Below are positions 16,298 through 25,381 of a DNA stretch of 35,497 bases, piece after piece. A model generated the notes under the pieces. That model searched no databases and was not told where the DNA came from. It was given only the letters and a program-made list of their open reading frames with translations. Position 1 is the stretch's first letter. Each line of letters starts with the position of its first letter. This DNA comes from a virus. The stretch is taken from IMG/VR virus record IMGVR_UViG_3300031885_000065, positions 1-35,497 of that record; one strand, given 5' to 3'. A program made the translations under genes and the position numbers.

Positions 16298-17010
16298 AGT
16301 CCCTTTCTCAAGTTTTTTAACTTGAGGTAATTAATTTCTGAAAAAGACTCTGTTTGTATTTTTTCAATAACTTGATCAATCGTTTTGATTGTTTCACCGT
16401 CATTCTCATTTTCTTTTTTTCCTGAAAGTGTTTCTAACACCAACTCTTTTTCTTTATTGTAATTTTCTTGGATTTTTTCTTTTGGCGAATTTAATATAGA
16501 GTTCAATTCCTTTTTTTCACTTTCAGTTAATGACTCAATAAAATTTTCAACAGTTCTGTTTGCAATTTTAACCATAGTATTTAAAGGAACTTTAAATGTT
16601 TCTTTTTTAACTAATTTTTGTTTTTTCAAACCTTCAATTAAAACTTTTTTACTTTTAATTTTACTTTCTAAAGTCAAAATATTTGATGAAAAAAGATTGT
16701 CTATTTCTTGATATTTGTTTTTACATTGTACATGACCAATCCAAGATTTTAATTCTTTTAAACTTGATGGTTGTACTTTGTTATAAAGGTTTTCATATGC
16801 AATTATAGATTCGTAAATAAACTCGTTAGCAACAGATTCGTTTAATCCTTTGTTTTCTGATAACTCGTCATAAAGAAAAAATATTTTTGAGATGTTTTTA
16901 TTTTTTAATACCAACTGCTCAAAAACAAATAAACTATCCTTAAGTTTATTTTTCTTATATGACTCAACTAAATAAGTATCAATTTTTGACTTTAACTCTC
17001 CAAATTTCAT
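16294..17010 (-). CDS. Hypothetical helical head-region protein
   Basis: A 238-aa Lys/Glu-rich, almost entirely helical protein. It opens MKFGELKSKIDTYLVESYKK, where L-V-E before Ser would fit the prohead-protease rule, and ends LKLKNLRKGL. Residues 110-150 and 175-215 are likely coiled coils. Unrecognised; its position between portal-side genes and the protease suggests a prohead core or internal head protein. The 3' end overlaps convergent bS21 by 4 bp. Confidence 0.65.
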   Translation of the reverse strand: MKFGELKSKIDTYLVESYKKNKLKDSLFVFEQLVLKNKNISKIFFLYDELSENKGLNESVANEFIYESIIAYENLYNKVQPSSLKELKSWIGHVQCKNKYQEIDNLFSSNILTLESKIKSKKVLIEGLKKQKLVKKETFKVPLNTMVKIANRTVENFIESLTESEKKELNSILNSPKEKIQENYNKEKELVLETLSGKKENENDGETIKTIDQVIEKIQTESFSEINYLKLKNLRKGL

Positions 17011-17024
17011 TTTTCTAATTTTCT

Positions 17025-17032
17025 TATAAATA
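17025..17032 (-). promoter_or_regulatory. Putative late promoter box
   Basis: GATATTTATA on the minus strand, 14 nt before the ATG at 17010. Confidence 0.5.
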
Positions 17033-17491
17033 TCAACTTATTTTGTTTATTTCATCAATATCGGTGTCAGTTGTTTCTTCATCATATTCATCTCTGTCAA
17101 TTATTTCACCCTCCCACCAATCTGGATTATCAAACCAATCCATAAACTCTTGAACATCGTTCTCATCTTCTAAGTAATTCTTAACCGTTGTTTTCCATAA
17201 TTCTTTAATACTAATTGTTGCATATCTTTTTGTAATAATTTCGTAAGTGTGTAATTCAGGAATTTTAATTGGTTCAATTTCATAATTAGGATTCATTCGG
17301 TATAACGAAAAAATAAATTGTAAATCTTTGGTTTCGGCCACCATTCCAATATCATCTAAAATGTCTTTAACTATTTTTTGATTAGCCCCCGAAACTAATT
17401 CTCTTGGTCGACCATAATCTCCAATATTATTATTCATCCTTTTTAAAAGGAACCTCATGTTTTTTTCAGTAAGATTTTTGAATTTACTCAT
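17033..17491 (-). CDS. Hypothetical protein next to portal
   Basis: A 152-aa protein beginning MSKFKNLTEKNMRFLLKRMN. It has a basic N-terminal third, a central alpha/beta part (IPELHTYEIITKRYATISIK) and a strongly acidic C terminus (WFDNPDWWEGEIIDRDEYDE). It follows the portal gene by 11 bp. I do not recognise the family; position suggests a portal- or neck-associated protein. Its box lies 3 nt before the ATG. Confidence 0.65.
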   Translation of the reverse strand: MSKFKNLTEKNMRFLLKRMNNNIGDYGRPRELVSGANQKIVKDILDDIGMVAETKDLQFIFSLYRMNPNYEIEPIKIPELHTYEIITKRYATISIKELWKTTVKNYLEDENDVQEFMDWFDNPDWWEGEIIDRDEYDEETTDTDIDEINKIS

Positions 17492-17494
17492 GAC

Positions 17495-17502
17495 AATAAA
17501 TA
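17495..17502 (-). promoter_or_regulatory. Putative late promoter box
   Basis: AGTATTTATT on the minus strand, 3 nt before the ATG at 17491 and abutting the portal stop codon. Confidence 0.5.
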
Positions 17503-19323
17503 CTAGTCACTTAAAAGTTTAGAAAGTTCATTTTCAATTAAACCTAAAGAACCATTCATTTTTTGAAAATCTAAAAAATCATCTTCATCAAAATCGTCTC
17601 CTGTGGTCTCTAATATTAATTTATTTTTTTCTCTTCTTACTGATTCAGGAATTGGTGGTGGTGCTCCCGCTTCAGGTCCCGGTGGTGGCGCTCCTCCAAA
17701 ATCTCCTCCTTCTGGTGGTGGCGGTGCCCCTCCTTCTCCGCCTATTGCTCCTGCAGGCGCGGTTCCTCCTGTAACTGTTTTATATAACTTATCCACAGTG
17801 TCAAATATACCAGTTTTAGTGATGATTGTTGCGGTATTATCAAGTTCTGCTGAAACCGCTCTTTCCATTCTTATTTGTAATAATTCATTTTTAATTTCAT
17901 CATCTGAGAAACCAAAAATATGTTTTTTGGCCCAAGTTGCTGATGTAGGTTGTATTGATTTTGCTACTTCCCCAACCATATCTTTATACAATAAAACTTT
18001 TTCTTTCCAAACATCAATCATTAATAAATCCGCTTGTTTTGACGGATTTGTAAGTTGTAATGTAAAATTTGATAATTCATCCTCAAACCCCATAAGGAAT
18101 AAATGAATGATTGCTATTTTATTCATTTCCGCAATTGCAGATTTTTGAATTCTATTAATTGTTCTTGCAAAACGAATATCAAGTAATGATAAGTTTTTAC
18201 CATCACCAACAACTTCTTCAAACCCTAAATATGCTTTAGGAACACGAAGTGCCGTTACTAATTTCTTTTGAATGTATTCAATATCGGCAATTTCAGATAA
18301 GTTTTGAGCTCCTGGTAAAGTATCGATTGGGTTGGCTTGTGTTGCGTCTCTAACAGGAATAAAGTAATCTTGATCTACCGCCATTTGGTTAAATCTTAAA
18401 TCAACATTTCCTGTTTTTTTATCAACAACTTGGTCTCTTTTGAATTTGTTTGCAACTCTTTGTACATACGGCTCAACATCTTTGTCATCCATGTTACCAA
18501 CAAAAACTTTAAATACTCTTCTTTCAGGGGCTCTTGATGTACGATAGATCAACATTGCGTCTTCAGATAAAACTAATTGTTTCCAAATACGACGAGCTTT
18601 TTCTAACATCGATGTTCCATAAGGAAGTTTTCTATCATCACCTAATAATCTAAAGTGAGCAACCTCCCAAGTATTAAATTCCGCATCTCTTGTTTTCCAC
18701 GCAAATTTTAGTGCTGTTCTATTAACATTTATTGTTGCACTATAAGTTCTGGCATCTATACCTCTTTCTAATCTTTCAATCTCAATATTAGGTAACTGTA
18801 AACAACCAGTTACTCCTTTTGTTGGGTCTAATTTTAAATACACAAAGTTATCACCATACTTACACATGTTTCTTATCCACATTGGTAAATTGGTATTAAT
18901 ATCTAATGTATTGACAAATAAATCAACTAAAATACTTTTAATTCTTTTAGATTCTGAATAAACTTGGAGAACATAACCGTTTTGATCCGGTGTGGTTGAC
19001 TCTTCTGAATATATATCAAGAGCGGTTGATATTTCGGGTGTGTATTCCATAGACTCATAGTCATAAAATGCCGCCAATCTTGTTGGTTCGTAATATATTG
19101 CCTGAGTATATAAATTATTTTCAACCTTTGCCCAATTAGTGCTCAAATAGAGAGATTGCTGATTTTGCAATTTAGCTTTCTCATATTCAGCTTTATCTTG
19201 AGTCTTTAAAATTTCTTTTTTATCTAACTTATAATCAGGTTGACCTTGACCTAATGTAGAATTAGGACCGAAAGTTGTTGCCAACCTTTGCCAAACCGTT
19301 AGATTTTGATTATTATTTTCCAT
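17503..19323 (-). CDS. Portal protein (T4 gp20-like)
   Basis: A 606-aa protein that would form the dodecameric DNA channel at the head vertex. Diagnostic stretches include DYESMEYTPEISTALDIYSE (about 88-107), MWIRNMCKYGDNFVYLKLDP, the WEVAHFRLLGDDRKLPYGTS segment, LVLSEDAMLIYRTSRAPERR and IQKKLVTALRVPKAYLGFEE. These follow the order of T4-type portals, and the gene precedes the terminase-distal head genes as expected. Unusual is a Gly/Pro-rich low-complexity linker at about 515-560 (runs of G-G-A-P-P-P-P) before a short acidic C-terminal tail, which would project as a flexible extension. Box 20 nt upstream. Confidence 0.92.
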   Translation of the reverse strand: MENNNQNLTVWQRLATTFGPNSTLGQGQPDYKLDKKEILKTQDKAEYEKAKLQNQQSLYLSTNWAKVENNLYTQAIYYEPTRLAAFYDYESMEYTPEISTALDIYSEESTTPDQNGYVLQVYSESKRIKSILVDLFVNTLDINTNLPMWIRNMCKYGDNFVYLKLDPTKGVTGCLQLPNIEIERLERGIDARTYSATINVNRTALKFAWKTRDAEFNTWEVAHFRLLGDDRKLPYGTSMLEKARRIWKQLVLSEDAMLIYRTSRAPERRVFKVFVGNMDDKDVEPYVQRVANKFKRDQVVDKKTGNVDLRFNQMAVDQDYFIPVRDATQANPIDTLPGAQNLSEIADIEYIQKKLVTALRVPKAYLGFEEVVGDGKNLSLLDIRFARTINRIQKSAIAEMNKIAIIHLFLMGFEDELSNFTLQLTNPSKQADLLMIDVWKEKVLLYKDMVGEVAKSIQPTSATWAKKHIFGFSDDEIKNELLQIRMERAVSAELDNTATIITKTGIFDTVDKLYKTVTGGTAPAGAIGGEGGAPPPPEGGDFGGAPPPGPEAGAPPPIPESVRREKNKLILETTGDDFDEDDFLDFQKMNGSLGLIENELSKLLSD

Positions 19324-19343
19324 ATTAAAAATTTAACTATAGA

Positions 19344-19351
19344 TATAAATA
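19344..19351 (-). promoter_or_regulatory. Putative late promoter box
   Basis: AATATTTATA on the minus strand, 20 nt before the portal ATG at 19323. Confidence 0.5.
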
Positions 19352-19360
19352 TTTCAATAG

Positions 19361-19543
19361 TTAGTTCCCAGTAGAACCACTTACAGGTTTATTTATAAAA
19401 TCAGAAGATTTAAATTGATATGGATTGGTTTTTTTTAAAAAGGTCACAGGAAAAACTTTTACGCCTGTTGTTGGTTGACCATTTACAATCATCCTTGATC
19501 CATTTGATATTCTAGCAGATACCGGTCTAATATTAAGTCCCAT
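19361..19543 (-). CDS. Small protein between terminase and portal
   Basis: A 60-aa protein starting MGLNIRPVSARISNGSRMIV and ending KPVSGSTGN. It is Ser/Gly-rich with no hydrophobic segment. Supported by its neat fit between the terminase stop and the portal promoter, with 4 bp to the terminase gene and the same strand. No function is recognised. Confidence 0.6.
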   Translation of the reverse strand: MGLNIRPVSARISNGSRMIVNGQPTTGVKVFPVTFLKKTNPYQFKSSDFINKPVSGSTGN

Positions 19544-19547
19544 TTTA

Positions 19548-21326
19548 TTATTTCATTAAACCACCAAATAACCAACCATATTTTTGATAGTCTTCTTTTG
19601 ATGCGCCATTATTATTTAATCCATATCTTTCATTCATAACATTTTGATTTGGGATTACTGGGTCAAAATGAGTTTCTCTACCGACAGCTTCATTATTCAC
19701 AACCGCCCAAGAGTTAATTAATGATTTTGCTTGTTCTGTTGCCTTTTCTAACTTTGAGAATGATGATTCTGCAATATAAATTGCCATGGATATGCCCATG
19801 ATAAGGTCATCATGGTGCCCTTTTTGGTGGTCAGGCCTACCATTCATGTAAATGAATGTACTCATTTCGTTATATAGTCTAACACTTCTTACTTTAAATT
19901 TATGTCTAATCCATTCCTCAAACGCCGCAATAATTTGAACTCTTTTGTTATTAAAGTTAATCCCCGGTATTTTTTCTACTGATGTTTTATTGTTAGCCCA
20001 AATGTTAAACGGATCAATTCCTTCAACATAAAGATTTTTATAACCAAGTTCTTGCATTTTCCTAACAGTTGTAATTCCCATACCACCTGTGATATCGACC
20101 ACAACAAACGCATTATACATCATTCCCCACTTATATGCAACTTCAGCTAAAGTATCGGGAGGAATCTTACCAACATATTCAAATACTTGTTCTCTTTCAT
20201 CAAAATCAATAATCTGAATTGATGAAAAATCTTCACTATCCCCTCTAGACACATCGACACCCATAATATATTTATGACCTTCAACAGGCTCTTTCCAAAG
20301 CCAAATGGAATTACCCATAAGTTTGGTGGTTGCATCAAGTAAAGAATTATTTTTTATTTCTTCTAATTGTTTATTATCAAACACATTATCTCCAGACCCT
20401 AAAAACTCACAATTTAACTCTTGGTTAATTTTTCTTTTATCGTACTTGAGTTTTTTAACCATTTTTTCGTACCAACTTGAACATGGTTTGTACCCTTGTT
20501 TGAAAAAGTGGGACATTTCATCATAGTCTCGTTTGTAAGGATCGGTATGTGCTAATGAAATATTTTTTGATTCGTCAAAATTATCTTTATTTAATAGATA
20601 ATGAACAATATCGTCCGATGGGACTAAATAAAGGTCTTTTGAATATCTTGGATCTCTATACCAATACATCTCAGAAATTTTAAATTGATTCATCCCTTTT
20701 AATGATTGATCATATATTTCATAATAAATTTGATCATATCCGTTTGGTGTAGAAACAACAATTACCTTACCACCTGTGGATAAGGATGCCATACAAGCAG
20801 GCCAAAAGTCACTATCGGCCTCAATAAACGCGGCCTCATCAAAAACAAGAATAGTTGGTGTAAATCCACGAAGTGCATCTTTTGAGGTTGCAACCGCCTT
20901 TACTTCGGACCCATTAGTTAATTTGTAGTGTCTTTGTGAATTTTTATCCACCGAAAATCCAACACCAAGCCAAGTTGGCCATTGACTAACAAACGCGCGA
21001 ATCTTATTAGCCATCTCCATAGATGTGTCTAATTTGTTTGCAATAATAAGAATTTTTTCAGGTTGTGTTTTTTTGGCAAATACCAATCTTTTTGATACCC
21101 AAGCCGCGGTTACTGTTGATACCCCCGCTTGACGATATTTTAATGCAATGTTCTCTTCAAATTCCTCATAGTCTTTTAATAAAGAAACCTGATCCGGGAA
21201 TAATTCCAATGGAACATATTGTGATACTGTATTGTCGTAAGTTTGTAGATATGTACGAAGTGCGTATGGGGTGTCCTGCATACATCTCACATATTCAATC
21301 ATTACCTGTTCTTTAGTTAGTCCCAT
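19548..21326 (-). CDS. terL: Terminase large subunit (T4 gp17-like)
   Basis: A 592-aa DNA-packaging motor. ATPase domain: Walker A-type RQAGVST at 65-71, Walker B ILVFDEA at 159-165, followed by the coupling motif VVSTPNG. Nuclease domain: IMGVDVSRGDSEDFS supplies the first acidic pair, VVDITGGMG the middle part and HHDDLIMGISMAIY the last acidic residues. This is the complete T4-type arrangement, so the protein should be both ATPase and headful nuclease. No small terminase gene was recognised nearby. A TATTTATA box lies 4 nt before the ATG. Confidence 0.95.
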   Translation of the reverse strand: MGLTKEQVMIEYVRCMQDTPYALRTYLQTYDNTVSQYVPLELFPDQVSLLKDYEEFEENIALKYRQAGVSTVTAAWVSKRLVFAKKTQPEKILIIANKLDTSMEMANKIRAFVSQWPTWLGVGFSVDKNSQRHYKLTNGSEVKAVATSKDALRGFTPTILVFDEAAFIEADSDFWPACMASLSTGGKVIVVSTPNGYDQIYYEIYDQSLKGMNQFKISEMYWYRDPRYSKDLYLVPSDDIVHYLLNKDNFDESKNISLAHTDPYKRDYDEMSHFFKQGYKPCSSWYEKMVKKLKYDKRKINQELNCEFLGSGDNVFDNKQLEEIKNNSLLDATTKLMGNSIWLWKEPVEGHKYIMGVDVSRGDSEDFSSIQIIDFDEREQVFEYVGKIPPDTLAEVAYKWGMMYNAFVVVDITGGMGITTVRKMQELGYKNLYVEGIDPFNIWANNKTSVEKIPGINFNNKRVQIIAAFEEWIRHKFKVRSVRLYNEMSTFIYMNGRPDHQKGHHDDLIMGISMAIYIAESSFSKLEKATEQAKSLINSWAVVNNEAVGRETHFDPVIPNQNVMNERYGLNNNGASKEDYQKYGWLFGGLMK

Positions 21327-21330
21327 ATGA

Positions 21331-21338
21331 TATAAATA
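21331..21338 (-). promoter_or_regulatory. Putative late promoter box
   Basis: GATATTTATA on the minus strand, 4 nt before the terminase ATG at 21326. Confidence 0.5.
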
Positions 21339-21364
21339 TCAATTCAAGTTTTTTCTTGTAAAGA

Positions 21365-22189
21365 CTACTTTTTTCCTATCGAAAACATTTTTGCTATTGG
21401 TAATTCCATAGGAGCTTCCTTTGAAAACATTGTCATTTTTTTTGGTCTACGAATAATCATAGATTTAGACTTTTTTTTTACTGCCCCAATTAGATCCTTT
21501 TTTGACATTTTTGCGTCAATATTATTGTCTACCATTTCTGAGATTTTTTTTTCTAAAAATTTTTCTAAATTTTCATTTGTTTTCTTTTTTTTGTCCTTAA
21601 CGGTTTTTTCAGGGTGAATTTTTTCAGGCATTTTTTTGTAATCTTTCTTAGATGTTGAATCTGAGAATTCTTTAGCCATTTTACACCATTTACATTTTTT
21701 GTCTGAACATTTATTACAACGAGCCCAAAATAAACCTTGTTGTGCTTTTGAATCAAATTTTTCATTTATCTCACCTTCGGTTGCAAGATCTTCTTCTTTA
21801 TCTATTGTTGCATCACCTAAATCATCCATTCCGTCAGGTGCTTGCACTTGATGTGGATCTTGTGATATTTCACCGGCAGTTGCATTATTTTTATCAACAG
21901 TAACATCTTCAGTAACTTCACCTTCTTTTGTTACTACAGTTACCATTCCACTTGCCTGATCATATTTTACATTACCATCTTTTACATCAACACCTGTTTG
22001 TGCCAAATCAGCTAAACTACCTTTTAATTGTGTTTGCGATGGAATTGTAACTTTTTCGAACGCTTCCTTTTCTTCAGATTTTTTGAATTTCTCAACCAAA
22101 ACTTTAACTTGATTATCAGTCATTTTACCAATAACTTTTGATGATAAACCATTTTCAACCAAAAACAAAATATTTTTTTTATTTTTCAT
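21365..22189 (-). CDS. Hypothetical protein with Cys-rich segment
   Basis: A 274-aa protein. I start it at the ATG at 22189 (MKNKKNILFLVENGLSSKVI), which overlaps the end of the upstream gene; an in-frame ATG at 22207 would add six residues. Residues about 10-45 are helical, 60-130 are beta-like and acidic, and 155-170 contain a cysteine cluster, RCNKCSDKKCKWCKMAKEF (C-x2-C-x4-C-x2-C), that could bind zinc. The C-terminal 100 residues are very Lys-rich and end in KMFSIGKK. Unrecognised; a DNA- or RNA-binding virion protein is possible. Confidence 0.65.
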   Translation of the reverse strand: MKNKKNILFLVENGLSSKVIGKMTDNQVKVLVEKFKKSEEKEAFEKVTIPSQTQLKGSLADLAQTGVDVKDGNVKYDQASGMVTVVTKEGEVTEDVTVDKNNATAGEISQDPHQVQAPDGMDDLGDATIDKEEDLATEGEINEKFDSKAQQGLFWARCNKCSDKKCKWCKMAKEFSDSTSKKDYKKMPEKIHPEKTVKDKKKKTNENLEKFLEKKISEMVDNNIDAKMSKKDLIGAVKKKSKSMIIRRPKKMTMFSKEAPMELPIAKMFSIGKK

Positions 22190-22586
22190 AAACAACATCC
22201 TTTTCAAATTCTAATACTATATCTCTTTCATATAGTTTGTTTTTAACACTTTCTTCGGATTCTCCAAAATTAAAAACTAATCTTTTAATTAAAGAAAAAT
22301 CTTTTTCATCATTTTCTTTTTCCCACCCTAACGCAATTACTGTGTCCATTGAGTCTATAATTGAAAAAACATCTGATTCTTGAACCAAATCAAATTGTAT
22401 ATTTTCATTAATCAATGTTCCCACTTTTTTAATGTATTCTATGTCAGGAGGAGAAGGGTAACCATTTGCTGGTTTAGATTCCCAATTTTCACCAAAAACC
22501 TCTAAAGTGTTAGAAAAAATAAATTCATAAATGTTATCCCCTTTGTAATTAGGGCCCAAACCATTTATGTAAATTAAATGATTCAT
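22179..22586 (-). CDS. Hypothetical protein
   Basis: A 135-aa protein beginning MNHLIYINGLGPNYKGDNIY. Motif-like stretches are NWESKPANGYPSPPDIEYIK and IDSMDTVIALGWEK, which give an alpha/beta look. It overlaps both neighbours by a few bases (ATGA-type overlap with the gene ending at 22583), so the three genes are translationally coupled. No family is recognised. Structural or connector role is possible from location after the terminase. Confidence 0.65.
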   Translation of the reverse strand: MNHLIYINGLGPNYKGDNIYEFIFSNTLEVFGENWESKPANGYPSPPDIEYIKKVGTLINENIQFDLVQESDVFSIIDSMDTVIALGWEKENDEKDFSLIKRLVFNFGESEESVKNKLYERDIVLEFEKDVVYEK

Positions 22587-24004
22587 ATAATTCTACCTAA
22601 TTTAGTAATAGAAACTTGATTAATACCTTCTTTAAAAATTAAATTCCCCTTATTTGATATTCCTACCATTCTTACTCTTGGGTTTTTATCAATATAGTTA
22701 AGTGCGGTTTCTAATTGTTCTTTAGATTCTGCAAGTTTAACTATATTTTGTTTACTATTTTTGTGTGTAATATTTGTTTTTTTATTTTTTTCTTCTTGAT
22801 AGTTTTTTTGTTCGTTTTCATTTAAAATAAAGTATTTGGAAAGGACTTTATCAACGCTTGATTCTGAAAATGTTCCATGTTCAAAACTATCTACTTCAGG
22901 ATAAAAATGTCTATTTCTTCTTTCTTTATAATATTCTTCCTCTTCACCCATCTCACTTCTTAATCCTTTAGAACTTTGAGCGGCAAATGACCCCCCAAAA
23001 TAATCATCAAAAGCATCATTTAAACTATCATAACCTTCAGCCATTTCAGGTTCAATAGGTGGTTCAGGAGACACTTCTTGTTCATCTTCCGTTTCGTCAA
23101 ATGTCACATCTTCTTCCTCGTCTTCCCCATCTTCATCATCTTCGGTTCCTTCTAATTTATCAATAATTTGTTCAATATCTTCTTCATCTAAAACTTCAAC
23201 ATCAATTGCAGATAAAATAGAATTAATAATATATTTTATTTCTTTAGCACTTAATTCTTTTTCTTCTTCGTAGGATCTAATTTTTTGAGCTAATTTTCCA
23301 ACAAGAATTTGAATTCTTTTAAGATCCGATACTTTTTTCTCTCTTGGTTTTTTTTCAATTTCAACCTCAGTTTCGTCTTCAACCTCATCTTCTGGCATAC
23401 CCATATCATCTGCAGGTGGTTCAGTACCCATATCATCTACAGGTGGTTCAGTACCCATATCATCTGCAGATGGTTCAGTACCTCCTTCAGGGGATAACAT
23501 ATTAGGTGCGGGAGCCGGTATTGGATCAGTCGATGGAGCCGGTATTGGATCAGGCGCAGGAGCCGGTATTGGATCAGGCGCTGGAGGTAGAGTTTCTGTT
23601 GCAGGTTCTGCAACATTATTTTTCTTAGTCTTTAGTATGAACTTTTTTTTTTGCTCACCTATTAGTGAGATACCTTCTTCGTTTTCATGAAGTACATTAA
23701 TTTCTTTAGCCATTAAATTTAGTCGTCTTAAGGCTTGTGAATACGAAGAATAGTATTTTCTTGACTTCATTTGGTTAATATAGTCAGAGTCTGACTCATT
23801 GATTGCAACTTTAATTATATAACCTTGCCTTTCCTTTTCAATACGGTATGTATTACCGTCTGCAAATTCTATACTATATTCTGTAGATTTTGTTTCGTTT
23901 ACCGTTTGTGGAATATTTTCATTATAACGAGCAATTTCCATTATTCGTTTAATTTTATCCATTCCCTCAAGTTTTTCACTTCCGATAGGTTTTAATCCTG
24001 CCAT
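22583..24004 (-). CDS. Hypothetical protein with Pro/Ala and acidic repeats
   Basis: A 473-aa modular protein. Residues 40-110 form a small domain (YSIEFADGNTYRIEKERQGY, then YYSSYSQALRRLNLMAKEI). Residues about 138-210 are two sets of tandem repeats: P-A-P-D-P-I-P-A units, then DDMGTEPP units. Residues 215-285 are helical (RIQILVGKLAQKIRSYEEEK, AKEIKYIINSILSAIDVEVL), then an acidic run, a Tyr/Arg-rich stretch and a C-terminal domain ending VSITKLGRII. It starts the three-gene unit behind the terminase. Function unknown; the layout resembles scaffold-like or tail-associated proteins with disordered linkers. Confidence 0.65.
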   Translation of the reverse strand: MAGLKPIGSEKLEGMDKIKRIMEIARYNENIPQTVNETKSTEYSIEFADGNTYRIEKERQGYIIKVAINESDSDYINQMKSRKYYSSYSQALRRLNLMAKEINVLHENEEGISLIGEQKKKFILKTKKNNVAEPATETLPPAPDPIPAPAPDPIPAPSTDPIPAPAPNMLSPEGGTEPSADDMGTEPPVDDMGTEPPADDMGMPEDEVEDETEVEIEKKPREKKVSDLKRIQILVGKLAQKIRSYEEEKELSAKEIKYIINSILSAIDVEVLDEEDIEQIIDKLEGTEDDEDGEDEEEDVTFDETEDEQEVSPEPPIEPEMAEGYDSLNDAFDDYFGGSFAAQSSKGLRSEMGEEEEYYKERRNRHFYPEVDSFEHGTFSESSVDKVLSKYFILNENEQKNYQEEKNKKTNITHKNSKQNIVKLAESKEQLETALNYIDKNPRVRMVGISNKGNLIFKEGINQVSITKLGRII

Positions 24005-24040
24005 GTCTTTTTTTTATTTAATGTGAATTATTTTTTTCTT

Positions 24041-24048
24041 AATAAATA
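24041..24048 (-). promoter_or_regulatory. Putative late promoter box
   Basis: TATTTATT on the minus strand, 36 nt before the ATG at 24004; a second, weaker TATTTATC lies just upstream. Confidence 0.4.
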
Positions 24049-24083
24049 TACAGATAAATATAATTATTCTAAATCGTGGTTAT

Positions 24084-24821
24084 TTATTGGTTCATTGATA
24101 ATTTTTTATCAATAATTTCTGTAGGTAACTCGTATAATTTCTCAACATATCCGTTTCTTCTCAAAAGTTTAAATACTAAATTTTCTAAAGACATTTCACC
24201 GCCCTTTTCAAGACCACAATTTCTAAATTTTTTAAGTTTTTCCTTATATTTTTTAACCAAACTTTTAATTTCATCAGGATCCTCATCTTCAATATTATCA
24301 AAAACACCATCAATAATTCTCATCCATTGATTTGCCTTTTCCTTGAGAAGTTCTATATCAATATTTTTTTTATCAAGTTTTTTTGGTTCGTTTACCCACA
24401 TATCGTACAAAACAGAATACACACCACTACTAAATGGTGTTTCAGCCTCATTTTGAACAAAACATTCAACATCGTATCCAAATAGTTTTATGTCGTGTTT
24501 GTCGTTAAATATTATTTTTTTTAAATCAAAAAATTCAATATATAATTCTTGCGAGTTGTTTGGAAATTGGTTGTAATTTACAACTATATGTAAATCTATG
24601 TCTGAAAATTTTGACCAGTTGTAATTGACTAATGAACCGATCATAACTATATCCGTTACAATTACATCAACCCCTAAAAAATCTATAAAAATATTTGTGG
24701 TTTCTAAAAGTTTCTCTCTTACTTCAGGTTTCATCATATACGATTTACCTTCCTTTTCCCAAATTTTTGGGTTTAGTTCGTCTTTTGATTCAAAACTTTT
24801 TATAATTTCTGAAGTATTCAT
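24084..24821 (-). CDS. Nucleotidyltransferase-fold protein
   Basis: I start this 245-aa protein at the ATG at 24821, because a TATTTATC box ends 3 nt before it; the open frame extends further upstream but overlaps the next gene. The NTase signature is clear: GS at 62-63, then SDIDLHIVV with Asp74 and Asp76 as metal ligands, and a third acidic position is available in YDVECFV. The rest is helical. Enzymes of this fold add a nucleotide to RNA, protein or small molecules; minimal NTases of toxin-antitoxin type are another possibility, though no partner is seen. Substrate unknown. Confidence 0.7.
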   Translation of the reverse strand: MNTSEIIKSFESKDELNPKIWEKEGKSYMMKPEVREKLLETTNIFIDFLGVDVIVTDIVMIGSLVNYNWSKFSDIDLHIVVNYNQFPNNSQELYIEFFDLKKIIFNDKHDIKLFGYDVECFVQNEAETPFSSGVYSVLYDMWVNEPKKLDKKNIDIELLKEKANQWMRIIDGVFDNIEDEDPDEIKSLVKKYKEKLKKFRNCGLEKGGEMSLENLVFKLLRRNGYVEKLYELPTEIIDKKLSMNQ

Positions 24822-24824
24822 AAT

Positions 24825-24832
24825 GATAAATA
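24825..24832 (-). promoter_or_regulatory. Putative late promoter box
   Basis: AGTATTTATC on the minus strand, 3 nt before the ATG at 24821. It decides the start of the nucleotidyltransferase gene. Confidence 0.45.
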
Positions 24833-24840
24833 CTTTATGA

Positions 24841-25083
24841 TTATAGTTTCTTGTATGTGTGTGTTTTAGAAATACTTTTATTAAAGAAGTTTCCTTGAGA
24901 TTCTGACATTCTAAATTGAGTGTAGGTTTGATGTGGAACATCACTATACTCATATCTCACTCCGTTTTTAAACTCTGCAATCATTTTTTTTGTTAATGTA
25001 TCATATTGTGTTCTAACAATATTTGAGGATTCTACTTCATTTAAAATTGTAGTTCCGTTAATTATTTCGCTTGTTATTGCCAT
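24841..25083 (-). CDS. KTSC domain protein
   Basis: An 80-aa protein. The order of SSNIVRTQYDTLTKKMIAEF, then GVRYEYSDVPHQTYTQFRMS, then SQGNFFNKSI and a final YKKL matches the KTSC domain: a short beta-rich fold with the G-x-x-Y-x-Y-x-x-V-P core and the S-x-G-x-F-F/Y-N end. The family is widespread in phages and bacteria and sometimes fused to RNA-processing proteins; its biochemical role is not settled. It shares a unit with the 95-aa gene upstream. Confidence 0.75.
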   Translation of the reverse strand: MAITSEIINGTTILNEVESSNIVRTQYDTLTKKMIAEFKNGVRYEYSDVPHQTYTQFRMSESQGNFFNKSISKTHTYKKL

Positions 25084-25090
25084 TTGGTTT

Positions 25091-25378
25091 TTATAATGGG
25101 GTTATGTCATCTATATGACGAAGTTTATCCATAATATAATACTGAACTTCGGTTCCGTCAACATTAAAACCATAATCACTGATTGTTTGGTCTATTTCTT
25201 GAATCAATGGTTTAATTCTTCTGTGTAATAACATTAAATCATCTGGGTAATACGGTGGTTTTTCAATATCCTTTTGTGACCACCCTTCTCTTTGGAATAC
25301 TTCTCTAATTTTAAAATAAGTTTTTTCTAACTCTTTTGTTAAATCTAAAGACTCTGCAAATTTTTTCCATCCTTCCAT
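25091..25378 (-). CDS. Hypothetical helical protein
   Basis: A 95-aa protein starting MEGWKKFAESLDLTKELEKT, with WSQKDIEKPPYYPDDLMLLH in the centre and ending DKLRHIDDITPL. Helical, acidic, no recognised family. Its box lies 3 nt before the ATG, directly after the dnaK terminator, so it starts a new transcript that continues into the KTSC gene. Confidence 0.6.
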   Translation of the reverse strand: MEGWKKFAESLDLTKELEKTYFKIREVFQREGWSQKDIEKPPYYPDDLMLLHRRIKPLIQEIDQTISDYGFNVDGTEVQYYIMDKLRHIDDITPL

Positions 25379-25381
25379 GGC

